NCBI GenBank assembly: GCA_018436595.1
Contig: JAHDLC010000010.1
Span: 62,001 to 126,000 of the forward strand
Length of the DNA stretch: 64,000 bases
DNA from: Synergistaceae bacterium
GTDB lineage: Bacteria; Synergistota; Synergistia; Synergistales; Aminobacteriaceae
Direction: 5' to 3'
The notes below the pieces were generated by a model. That model worked only from the letters and a program-made list of their open reading frames with translations. It did no database searches and was not told where the DNA came from. Shown here in pieces: positions 25,794-32,940 of this stretch. Position numbers and translations under genes: made by a program. Position 1 is the stretch's first letter. Each line of letters opens with the position of its first letter.

Positions 25794-26456
25794 TTGAAAA
25801 AGGACAATCTCGCATCAGGAGTCTATGAAAGAATAAAAAAGGGAATTCTTTCTCTGGAGTTTCCTCCGGAGTTCATCCTTCAGGAGCGGAACCTCGCAGA
25901 GGAGCTCGGCGTGAGCCGGACACCCGTCCGGGAGGCGGTCCACCGCCTCTCCCAGGAGGGGTGGCTCCGGGTGAATGCCCGGAGGAACATCCAGGTCCGG
26001 CCGGTTTCCGTATCGGATCTCCGGGAGGTGTTCCAGGCCCGGCGGATCCTGGAGCGGGACGCCCTGGAGCTTCTCCTTTCCACGGGTCTCGCCCGGGAGG
26101 CGGGACGGAAGATGGCCGCCATGGCGGCAGTGATGAACGATTCCCGGGGAAGCCTGTTCTCCTTCATCACCGCGGACCAGTCTTTTCATTCGGTGCTCTT
26201 CCTCGTCCTCGGAAATTCGGTTTTGCGGAAATTCTGGAACGCCGTGAGCGAGGAGATGATCTGGCTGGGGATGCAGGCCATGAATGAAAAACGGTACGAC
26301 GACGTCCTCGAGGAACACGGAAAAATCCTCGGGGCCGTGGAAGAGGGCAAAAAACGGGCTGCCCGGGAGGCCCTTCTGGACCATCTCGAAAAAACAGAGG
26401 ACATACTGCTGCGGAAGATCGACGACGTATCGTCCTCATACGGAAGAGGGAGCTGA
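25794..26456 (+). CDS. GntR-family transcriptional regulator (FCD subfamily)
   Basis: About 220 residues. An N-terminal winged helix (VYERIKKGILSLEFPPEFILQERNLAEELGVSRTPVREAVHRLSQEGWL) is followed by an all-helical FCD ligand-binding domain (LREVFQARRILERDALELL, ADQSFHSVLFLVLGN, EEHGKILGAVEEGKK with the usual His residues). The start is set at the TTG 25794 because an in-frame ATG at 25740 lies in the promoter spacer and cannot be in the mRNA; a GTG at 25782 is the other option but is only 2 nt from GGAGG. It heads the DUF2848/nitrilase/TRAP/cupin operon and its own operators overlap the start of transcription, so it should be an autorepressor released by the pathway substrate. Confidence 0.82.
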   Translation: MKKDNLASGVYERIKKGILSLEFPPEFILQERNLAEELGVSRTPVREAVHRLSQEGWLRVNARRNIQVRPVSVSDLREVFQARRILERDALELLLSTGLAREAGRKMAAMAAVMNDSRGSLFSFITADQSFHSVLFLVLGNSVLRKFWNAVSEEMIWLGMQAMNEKRYDDVLEEHGKILGAVEEGKKRAAREALLDHLEKTEDILLRKIDDVSSSYGRGS

Positions 26457-26460
26457 CGAC

Positions 26461-27144
26461 ATGCGGATGAAAAGCGCGGTACTGGGGAAGGACGGTGTCT
26501 CCGGGGAGATCATTCTCTCCTGGGATGCCTGCGTGGCCGCCGGATATACCGGCCGGGACCAGGCAGGGGTGCTCGCCCACGTGGAGGAGCTGCGGAAGAT
26601 AGGGGTTCCCGCCCCGGAAAAGGTGCCCTCCATGTACTGGGTGGAGCCGGAGCGGGTGTCGAATACGGGACTGCTCTGGGTGGTGGGGGGCTCCACGTCG
26701 GGCGAAGGAGAGGTGTTCCTCGCCCGGGACGAGGGAAACAATCTCTGCGTCACCGTGGCCAGCGACCATACGGACAGGGCTCTCGAGACGGTGTCGGTGG
26801 CCAAGGCGAAGCAGGCCTGCTCCAAGGTCATCGGCTCCCTCTTCTGGAGGGTGGACGAGGTCAGGGGGCACTGGGATTCCATCGAACTGAGAACCTGGAA
26901 TGACGGGAAACTCTACCAGGAGGGGACCCTCGGGAAAATGCTTCCGCCGGAGAAGCTCTTCGAGCTGGCCCGGGAGGACGCCCCGGCGGGGACGGGAAGG
27001 CTCGCCCTGTTCAGCGGCACCCTGCCGGTGCTCGGCGAGGGGATCGTCTACGGGACGCACTATGTTCTCTCCCTGAAGGATCCCTTTCTTGGAAGGGAGA
27101 TCCGGCACGAGTATTCCGTGCGGGTCCTTCCCGACCGAAACTGA
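26461..27144 (+). CDS. DUF2848-family protein
   Basis: 227 residues, cytoplasmic. It matches the DUF2848 pattern: SGEIILSWDACVAAGYTGRD-type opening (about 12-35), VLAHVEELRKIGVPAP, then CVTVASDHTDRALETVSVAKAKQ (about 96-118), VDEVRGHWDSIELRTW and YQEGTLGKMLPPEKLF (about 155-170). The conserved SDHTDR and HWD segments look like active-site blocks, but the family has no established reaction. The ATG at 26461 sits 8 nt after GGGAG and only 4 nt after the GntR stop. Its position between a GntR regulator and a nitrilase-family enzyme, in front of a TRAP importer, suggests it acts on the imported compound or its product. Confidence 0.82.
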   Translation: MRMKSAVLGKDGVSGEIILSWDACVAAGYTGRDQAGVLAHVEELRKIGVPAPEKVPSMYWVEPERVSNTGLLWVVGGSTSGEGEVFLARDEGNNLCVTVASDHTDRALETVSVAKAKQACSKVIGSLFWRVDEVRGHWDSIELRTWNDGKLYQEGTLGKMLPPEKLFELAREDAPAGTGRLALFSGTLPVLGEGIVYGTHYVLSLKDPFLGREIRHEYSVRVLPDRN

Positions 27145-27156
27145 GGAGGTGGTTCC

Positions 27157-27960
27157 GTGAAGCTTCGCGTCGGCGTGCTGCAGCTTGATGTCGCCCTGGG
27201 CGACCGTGAAAGGAACAGGAAAAACGTGGAGAAGTGGATGGCCTCCGTGTCCGTTCCGTCCGACATGCCCACGGCGGTGGTCATACCGGAAATCTGGGAC
27301 GTTGGATATGCCCTCGACAGGGCAGCGGAGCTTGCCGACCCCGAGGGCAGGGGGGCGGCGGAATTTCTCGGGGGTCTGGCCAGGAAGTATGGCGTCTGGT
27401 TCGTCGGCGGTTCCGTGCTGGCCTCCACGGGGAGCGGATACGCAAACCGGGCCCAGGTGATCAACCCGAGGGGCGAGCTGGTGGCCTACTACGACAAGGT
27501 CCATCTCATCCGTCTCATGGAGGAGGAGAAGTATTTCACCGGCGGCAGGAAGGAGTGTCTCTTCTCCCTCGGAGGAGCGAAGGCGGGCTGCGTCATCTGC
27601 TACGACATCCGGTTCTGCGAGTGGCTCCGCACCTATGCCCTCCAGGGCGCGGAGGTGCTTTTCGTGAGCGCAGAATGGCCCAGTCCCCGGGCGGATCACT
27701 GGAAGACCCTGCTCCGGGCGCGGGCCATCGAGAACCAGATGTACGTGGTGGCCTGCAACCGGTGCGGCACCACGGGAGACACCCATTTCGGCGGCGGTTC
27801 CATGATCCTCGGTCCCAAGGGAGAGATTCTCTTCGAGGGCGGGGAAGGCGAGGAAGCAGGGTTCGTCACCATTGACCTCGACGAGGTGGCCAAGACCAGG
27901 AATTTCCTGACGGTCTTCAATGACAGGGTACCCGAAATCTACGGGACCCATCTACAATAG
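27157..27960 (+). CDS. Carbon-nitrogen hydrolase (nitrilase superfamily)
   Basis: 267 residues, GTG start after GAGGAGGTGGTTCC. The nitrilase Glu-Lys-Cys triad is visible: Glu in VVIPEIWDVGY (about 45), Lys in AYYDKVHLI (about 113) and Cys in AGCVICYDIRFCEW (about 149). The length and RAIENQMYVVACNRCG segment fit small cytoplasmic amidases of the omega-amidase/YafV type, which cleave amides to a carboxylate and ammonia. The exact substrate is unknown. It lies 12 nt after the DUF2848 gene and 12 nt before dctP, so it is in the same operon and probably releases ammonia from an imported amide. Confidence 0.86.
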   Translation: MKLRVGVLQLDVALGDRERNRKNVEKWMASVSVPSDMPTAVVIPEIWDVGYALDRAAELADPEGRGAAEFLGGLARKYGVWFVGGSVLASTGSGYANRAQVINPRGELVAYYDKVHLIRLMEEEKYFTGGRKECLFSLGGAKAGCVICYDIRFCEWLRTYALQGAEVLFVSAEWPSPRADHWKTLLRARAIENQMYVVACNRCGTTGDTHFGGGSMILGPKGEILFEGGEGEEAGFVTIDLDEVAKTRNFLTVFNDRVPEIYGTHLQ

Positions 27961-27972
27961 GAGGGGAAGAAA

Positions 27973-28962
27973 ATGAAGAAAAGCGGAGTGTTTCTTGCGG
28001 CGGTTGCGGTGTGCATGATTCTGCTGACCGGGACGGCGTTCGCGGCGGTGGAGTTCAAGTTCGCCCACTCGGGAAGCCTGGAGCATCAGTACCAGATCGG
28101 CGCGGAGCAGTTCAAGAAGCTGGTCGAAGAGAAGTCCGGCGGCGAGATGAAGGTCACCATCTTCCCCCAGGCCCAGCTCGGGGGCGAACGTGACCTGGCC
28201 GAAGGCGTCCGCATGGGCACCATCGAGATGAGTTCCGTGGCGGCGGGGAACATGGCGGGATTCGTCCCCGAGCTTCAGGTTTTCGGCGTGCCTTTCCTCT
28301 TCCAGACCAGGGAGCAGGTCTATGCCGTCCTTGACGGCCCCGTGGGCAAGGACCTGGCGGACATCATGCTCGGCAAGGGGTTCGTGAACCTCTCCATCTG
28401 GGAGGTGGGCTTCAGGAACATCACCAACAACACCCGGCCCGTGAAGACTCCCGAGGACATGAAGGGCCTGAAGATCCGGGTCCAGGAGTCCAAGATCTGG
28501 ATCGAATTCATGAAGCGCCTTGGTGCCATCGCCACCCCCATCCCCTTCGGTGAACTGTACACCGCCCTGCAGCAGAAGGTTGTCGACGGCCAGGAGAATC
28601 CCGTGGCCACCATTTACTCCATGAAGTTCTACGAGGTGCAGAAGTACCTCTCCCTGACGGGCCACACCTACGAGCCCGCCCTCGTGGTGGCCAATCCCAA
28701 GTGGTTCAACGGCCTCGACCCGAAGCACCAGGCCATCCTGAAGGAAGCGGCCATGGAAGCGGCTGCCTTCCAGCGGCAGAAACTTGCCGACCTCGACAGG
28801 GAACGTTTCGATGTCATCAGGAAGGCCGGCGTAGAGGTGGAGGAGAATCCCGACAAGGCGGCTTTCGCCAAGGCTACCGAGGATCTTCACAAGGTGCTGG
28901 CCGACTCCGTTCCCGAGGCTCTTGTCCAGAAGATAAAGGATGAAGTCGCAAAGGTGAAGTAG
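27973..28962 (+). CDS. TRAP transporter solute-binding protein (DctP family)
   Basis: 329 residues with a signal peptide (MKKSGVFLAAVAVCMILLTGTAFAA). Landmarks: FKFAHSGSLEHQYQIGAEQFKKL (about 28-50), IFPQAQLGGERDLAEGVRMGTIEM (about 68-91), DMKGLKIRVQESKIWIEFMKRLGA (about 155-178, with the Arg that binds the carboxylate of most TRAP ligands) and QQKVVDGQENPV (about 198-209). It binds a carboxylate-type solute in the periplasm. It is 12 nt after the nitrilase gene and is separated from the membrane subunits by a perfect terminator. Confidence 0.92.
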   Translation: MKKSGVFLAAVAVCMILLTGTAFAAVEFKFAHSGSLEHQYQIGAEQFKKLVEEKSGGEMKVTIFPQAQLGGERDLAEGVRMGTIEMSSVAAGNMAGFVPELQVFGVPFLFQTREQVYAVLDGPVGKDLADIMLGKGFVNLSIWEVGFRNITNNTRPVKTPEDMKGLKIRVQESKIWIEFMKRLGAIATPIPFGELYTALQQKVVDGQENPVATIYSMKFYEVQKYLSLTGHTYEPALVVANPKWFNGLDPKHQAILKEAAMEAAAFQRQKLADLDRERFDVIRKAGVEVEENPDKAAFAKATEDLHKVLADSVPEALVQKIKDEVAKVK

Positions 28963-28971
28963 TGCCCCGCG

Positions 28972-29005
28972 GCTCCGGGGGAGCTTTCCCCCGGAGCTTT
29001 TTTTT
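28972..29005 (+). terminator. Perfect intrinsic terminator inside the TRAP operon
   Basis: A 10-bp stem GCTCCGGGGG/CCCCCGGAGC (28972-28981 and 28988-28997), 6-nt loop, then eight T residues. It lies between the binding-protein gene and the small membrane subunit, so partial read-through would give far more binding protein than membrane proteins. Confidence 0.9.
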
Positions 29006-29027
29006 CGAGAGCTCGAGGTGGAGTCAA

Positions 29028-29516
29028 GTGAAAAAAATACAGACGCTGTTTTCCGTTCTCACGGGAATCTGTCTTGCGGTAGTCTTTGCCGTGACCTTCG
29101 GTCAGGTGATCCAGCGGTATGTGTTCCAGCTCCCCATGCCCTGGGCGACGGACATTATCAGGATTTTCTTCGTCTACTCCGTCTTTTTCGGCATGGCGGT
29201 GGGGGTGTTCAAAAAAGCCCATCTCAACATCGACGTGCTGGTCCAGGTCCTGCCTCCGCGGCTCAAGCCCTGGTTCGATCTCCTGTCCAACCTTGTGGTC
29301 TGCACCTTCCTGTCGGTGGTGCTGCGGTACAGTTTCTCCTTCATGACGGCCAACGCCGACCAGGTGACCCCCTATCTTCTTTTCCCCATGAGCTACGTCT
29401 ACATGGTCATACCTTTTACGGCGGCTTTCATGGTCCTCTTCCTCGTGCTGGACACGGTGAAGCTCCTCGGCAGCCTTGCCGGAAGAGGGGATAACTCCTC
29501 TTCCGCCGGGAGGTGA
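29028..29516 (+). CDS. TRAP transporter small membrane subunit (DctQ family)
   Basis: 162 residues with four predicted transmembrane segments: about 5-28, 42-60, 78-100 and 122-145. The WATDIIRIFFVYSVFFGMAVGVFKKAHLNIDVL block (about 38-71) is the DctQ signature. The GTG at 29028 is chosen because GAGGTGGAG precedes it and the protein then begins at the membrane helix; the upstream in-frame start would lie before the terminator. It pairs with DctM in the membrane. Confidence 0.88.
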   Translation: MKKIQTLFSVLTGICLAVVFAVTFGQVIQRYVFQLPMPWATDIIRIFFVYSVFFGMAVGVFKKAHLNIDVLVQVLPPRLKPWFDLLSNLVVCTFLSVVLRYSFSFMTANADQVTPYLLFPMSYVYMVIPFTAAFMVLFLVLDTVKLLGSLAGRGDNSSSAGR

Positions 29517-29522
29517 CGGGCC

Positions 29523-30794
29523 ATGCTCTGGATAGCCGGCCTGTTCGGCGTTTTCCTGCTGGGAATCCCCATATCCTTCTCCCTCGGGGCCACGACCCTT
29601 GCGGGGCTGCTCGGCATGGGACTTCCCCTCGAAGTCGTCGTCCAGCGGATGTTCACGGGGGTAGACAACTTTGCCTTCGTGGCCATCCCCCTGTTTATTC
29701 TCGCGGGCAACCTGATGGCCGTGGGGGGCATTTCAAAACGGATCACCACCTTTTCAGAAGCCCTGGTCGGGCACTGGCCCGGCGGTCTCGGCATGGTGGC
29801 CATCGTGGCCTCCATGATCTTTGCCGCCGTCACGGGATCGGCCATTGCTGCCACGGCGGCCATCGGTGCACTGCTCATCAGCGAGATGATCTCCAAGGGA
29901 TATTCCCGGGCCTATTCGGCATCCCTCGTCGCAACGGCGGGATCCATCGGCCCCATCATCCCGCCGAGCATTCCCCTGGTGGTGTACGGCGTCATCGTGA
30001 GCAGCTCCATCGCGAAGCTGTTCATGGGGGGTGTCATCCCCGGTCTTCTCATGGGCTTTTTCCTCATGGTGGCCAACTGGCTCATCAGCAAACGGAGGGG
30101 ATATGTGGGACGGGAAAAGAGGGCCTCAGCGGCTGAACTGCGCCAGGGTCTCAAGGATGCCGTTCTTGCCCTTCTGATGCCGGTGATCATCATCGGCGGC
30201 ATTGTGGCTGGGATCTTTACTCCCACCGAGTCGGCCGCCATCGCGGTCGCCTACGCCCTGCTCCTCGGCTGGCTGGTCTACCGGGAACTGACCTGGAAAA
30301 AGGTGGTCCACGCCTTCATCGAGGCGGCCATAACGAACGGGGTCATCCTCACGGTGCTCATGACGGCGAGCCTGTTTATCTGGTTCATGACGGTGAAGAT
30401 GATCCCCCAGTCCATCACCCAGAGCCTGCTCCAGGTCATCGACACAAAGTGGGGAGCCCTGATGGTGATGAACATCATCCTGCTCATCGCCGGGACCTTC
30501 ATCGACACCACCAGCGCCCTCACCATCTTCGTCCCCCTGTTCCTTCCCCTGGTGAAGACCTTCGGCATCGACCTGATCCATTTCGGCGTCATGGTGGCGG
30601 TCAACCTGACCATCGGCATGTGCACCCCGCCTCTTGGGGTCTGCCTCTTCGTCTCCTGCGAGATCGCCGGCACTTCCCTGCGGGAGATGTTCAGGGACCT
30701 GGTGATCATGCTCATACCCCTGCTGATTCTGCTGCTGCTCATAACCTACGTACCGGCAACGGTGACCTGGCTGCCCGATTTCCTCGGGCTCTGA
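29523..30794 (+). CDS. TRAP transporter large permease (DctM family)
   Basis: 423 residues, about 11-12 transmembrane segments. It carries PLFILAGNLMAVGGISKRI, ATGSAIAATAAIGALLISEM (read as VTGSAIAATAAIG, about 102-115), GPIIPPSIPLVVYG (about 141-154) and the C-terminal GMCTPPLGVCLFVSC (about 360-374), all typical of the Na+- or H+-coupled DctM channel. It starts 6 nt after the DctQ stop, behind GGGAGGTGA. With DctP and DctQ it completes the importer. Confidence 0.92.
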   Translation: MLWIAGLFGVFLLGIPISFSLGATTLAGLLGMGLPLEVVVQRMFTGVDNFAFVAIPLFILAGNLMAVGGISKRITTFSEALVGHWPGGLGMVAIVASMIFAAVTGSAIAATAAIGALLISEMISKGYSRAYSASLVATAGSIGPIIPPSIPLVVYGVIVSSSIAKLFMGGVIPGLLMGFFLMVANWLISKRRGYVGREKRASAAELRQGLKDAVLALLMPVIIIGGIVAGIFTPTESAAIAVAYALLLGWLVYRELTWKKVVHAFIEAAITNGVILTVLMTASLFIWFMTVKMIPQSITQSLLQVIDTKWGALMVMNIILLIAGTFIDTTSALTIFVPLFLPLVKTFGIDLIHFGVMVAVNLTIGMCTPPLGVCLFVSCEIAGTSLREMFRDLVIMLIPLLILLLLITYVPATVTWLPDFLGL

Positions 30795-30816
30795 TTCGAC
30801 CCTAAGGAGGATTGTC

Positions 30817-31209
30817 ATGGCAAAACCGGAGATGGAATTTACCGACACCCTGCCCCTGGGACAGTGGAGGCAGGTGGAGGGAGCGGAAAAGGGGGTCTTC
30901 GAAAAGATCCTCTCCTGGGATCCTGACACGGGAAACCTCACCCGGCTGGTGAAGTTCGGCTCGGGGGTGCGGATCCCGAAGACCCAGGTCCACGATTTCT
31001 GCGAGGAAGTGTTCGTCCTCGAGGGATACATGGTGGACACGGAAAAAAAGCTGACCGCCGCGCCGGGCTATTACGCCTGCAGGCCGGTGGGCATGGTCCA
31101 CGGGCCGTACGAGATTCCGGTCTCGTGCCTTTGCTTCGAGACCCGCTACCAGGATCCGGCCCGCCCGCTGAACCCGGACTGCTCTCTCTACGGAATGAAA
31201 CCGGAATAA
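30817..31209 (+). CDS. Cupin-domain protein
   Basis: 130 residues. A single cupin fold is suggested by VKFGSGVRIPKTQVHDFCEEVFVLEGYMVD (about 45-74) and YYACRPVGMVHGPYEIPVSCLCFETRY (about 85-111), with possible metal ligands His59, Glu63 and His95. Such small cupins act as isomerases, dioxygenase-like enzymes or sugar-acid binders; no reaction can be assigned. The ATG follows TAAGGAGGATTGTC, 22 nt after dctM, and a strong terminator follows, so it is the last gene of the GntR operon. Confidence 0.8.
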   Translation: MAKPEMEFTDTLPLGQWRQVEGAEKGVFEKILSWDPDTGNLTRLVKFGSGVRIPKTQVHDFCEEVFVLEGYMVDTEKKLTAAPGYYACRPVGMVHGPYEIPVSCLCFETRYQDPARPLNPDCSLYGMKPE

Positions 31210-31216
31210 CCGGCCG

Positions 31217-31252
31217 AACCGCCCCGGATTTTTTTCGGGGCGGTTGTTTTTT
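31217..31252 (+). terminator. Intrinsic terminator ending the GntR/TRAP operon
   Basis: AACCGCCCCG (31217-31226) pairs perfectly with CGGGGCGGTT (31236-31245), then G and six T. Confidence 0.9.
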
Positions 31253-31293
31253 CCGGGTTCGTCCATACGCATGTTTTTCTTCCCGGCGCACCG

Positions 31294-31299
31294 TATAAT
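31294..31299 (+). promoter_or_regulatory. Consensus -10 box before the GNAT-nitrilase gene
   Basis: TATAAT with no good -35 at the usual spacing; 40 nt upstream of the gene start. Confidence 0.5.
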
Positions 31300-31338
31300 A
31301 GGAATACGTGAAATTCTGCATTGAAAGGACGGACGCTT

Positions 31339-32895
31339 ATGGCCCGGAAACGGTACCAGCACGAGCTGGAGCTGCGCCAGTTCACTCTTGAAGATTATGA
31401 TGAAGTCAAGCGGATCATGGACAGGATATACCCCAAAATGGGAGGAGCCTGGACCAGGGACCAGTTCCGGGCGATGATCACCCGCTTTCCCGAGGGGCAG
31501 CTCTGCATCGAGGACAAGGGGCGTGTGGTGGCCGGGGCTTTTTCCCTCGTCATCGACTATTCCCGTTTCGGCGACAGGCACACCTACCAGGAAGTCGTCG
31601 GCGACGGCACCCTGAAGAACCACGACCCCGAAGGGGATTATCTCTACGGCATCGACATCTTCGTGTCGCCCGACTACAGGGAAAAGCGGCTCGGCAGGCG
31701 TCTCTACGACGCCAGGAAGGAGCTCTGCGAGACCCTGAACCTCAAGGGCATCGTTATCGGCGGCCGGATTCCCGGTTATGCCGAATGGGCGGAGAAGAAG
31801 ACCCCCCAGCAATACATCCGCATGGTGAACAACCGGGAGATCTCCGACCCTGTCCTCACCTTCCAGGTCAGCAACGACTTCCATTACAAGAAGATCGTGG
31901 AGAATTACTGGCCCGAGGACTACAGCTCCAAGGGGTACGGCGTCATCATGGAGTGGAACAACATCTACTACGAGGAGCGGAAGCGGCTCATCTCGAAGGT
32001 GAAGACCTACATGCGCCTGGGCGTGGTTCAGTGGCAGATGAGGAGCTTCGAGTCCTTCGACGACTTTCTGCAGCAGGTGGAATTCTTCGTGGATACTCAG
32101 GCGGGGTACAATACGGACCTCATGCTCTTCCCCGAACTGTTCAACGCCCCTCTGCTGGCCCAGTTCGACCAGGAAGACCCGGCGGAGGCCATGCGGTCCC
32201 TGGCCGGGTATACGGCGGAACTCCGGAAGAGCCTGGTGGAGATGGCGGTGTCCTACAACATCAACATCGTGTCGGGGAGCGTGCCGGAGCTGCGGAACAA
32301 CAGGCTCTACAACGTTTCCTTTCTCTGTCGCCGCGACGGCACCTGGGACCAGCAGTACAAGCTCCACATCACCCCCGACGAGTACCGGTACTGGGGCCTC
32401 CAGGGAGGGCACGATCTCCGGGTCTTCCAGACGGACGTGGGGAAGGTGGGCATCCTCATATGCTACGACGTTGAATTCCCCGAACTCTCCCGGTACCTGG
32501 CCATCAAGGGCATGGACATCCTGCTCATCCCCTTCTGGACGGACACAAAGAATGCCTACCTCCGGGTGCGGCGCTGCGCCCAGTCCCGGGCCATCGAGAA
32601 CGAGTGCTACGTGGCCATCGCCGGGAGCGTGGGGAACATCCCCAAGGTGGAGAACATGGACATCCAGTATGCCCAGTCGGCCATCTTCACGCCCTCGGAT
32701 TTTGCCTTCCCCCACGACGCCGTGGCGGCGGAGGCGACCCCCAACACGGAAATGGCTCTCATCGCCGACCTCGACGTGGAGCTCCTGAAGGAACTCCGGC
32801 TCCAGGGAAGCGTCCGGAACCTGTCAAGCCGCCGGACGGACCTGTACTGGATCGACTGGCTGAAGGAAAAGGAACGGGAGGACGAGGAAAAATAA
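31339..32895 (+). CDS. GNAT acetyltransferase fused to carbon-nitrogen hydrolase
   Basis: 518 residues. The N-terminal 225 residues form a GNAT domain (LRQFTLEDYDEVKRIMDRIYP; DIFVSPDYREKRLGRRLYDARKELC with the RxxGxG/R acetyl-CoA loop; about 10-215). Residues about 230-510 form a nitrilase domain with Glu in LMLFPELFNAPLL (about 265), Lys in QYKLHITPDE (about 340) and Cys in VGILICYDVEFPEL (about 380). This domain combination is a known bacterial family of unknown substrate. The ATG at 31339 is used instead of a TTG 6 codons upstream. It lies behind its own -10 box and after a terminator, so it is probably not in the GntR operon even though it carries a second nitrilase. Confidence 0.88.
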   Translation: MARKRYQHELELRQFTLEDYDEVKRIMDRIYPKMGGAWTRDQFRAMITRFPEGQLCIEDKGRVVAGAFSLVIDYSRFGDRHTYQEVVGDGTLKNHDPEGDYLYGIDIFVSPDYREKRLGRRLYDARKELCETLNLKGIVIGGRIPGYAEWAEKKTPQQYIRMVNNREISDPVLTFQVSNDFHYKKIVENYWPEDYSSKGYGVIMEWNNIYYEERKRLISKVKTYMRLGVVQWQMRSFESFDDFLQQVEFFVDTQAGYNTDLMLFPELFNAPLLAQFDQEDPAEAMRSLAGYTAELRKSLVEMAVSYNINIVSGSVPELRNNRLYNVSFLCRRDGTWDQQYKLHITPDEYRYWGLQGGHDLRVFQTDVGKVGILICYDVEFPELSRYLAIKGMDILLIPFWTDTKNAYLRVRRCAQSRAIENECYVAIAGSVGNIPKVENMDIQYAQSAIFTPSDFAFPHDAVAAEATPNTEMALIADLDVELLKELRLQGSVRNLSSRRTDLYWIDWLKEKEREDEEK

Positions 32896-32922
32896 AACGG
32901 CGGGCCCGCGGGCCCGCCGTTT
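32895..32922. terminator. Bidirectional terminator between convergent genes
   Basis: A near-perfect palindrome, AAACGGCGGGCCC (32895-32907) with GGGCCCGCCGTTT (32910-32922), starting on the last base of the GNAT-nitrilase stop codon and ending 18 nt from the S9 peptidase stop. Confidence 0.75.
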
Positions 32923-32940
32923 CCGACCTGTGTTCCGGGG

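Noticed and set aside
26167-27951. 594-codon open frame on the minus strand
   Set aside because: Antisense to the DUF2848 and nitrilase genes, both of which have clear family motifs.
30802-32715. 637-codon open frame on the minus strand
   Set aside because: It lies antisense to the cupin and GNAT-nitrilase genes and has a low-complexity Val/Gly/His composition typical of the shadow frame of GC-rich genes; no ribosome site or motif.
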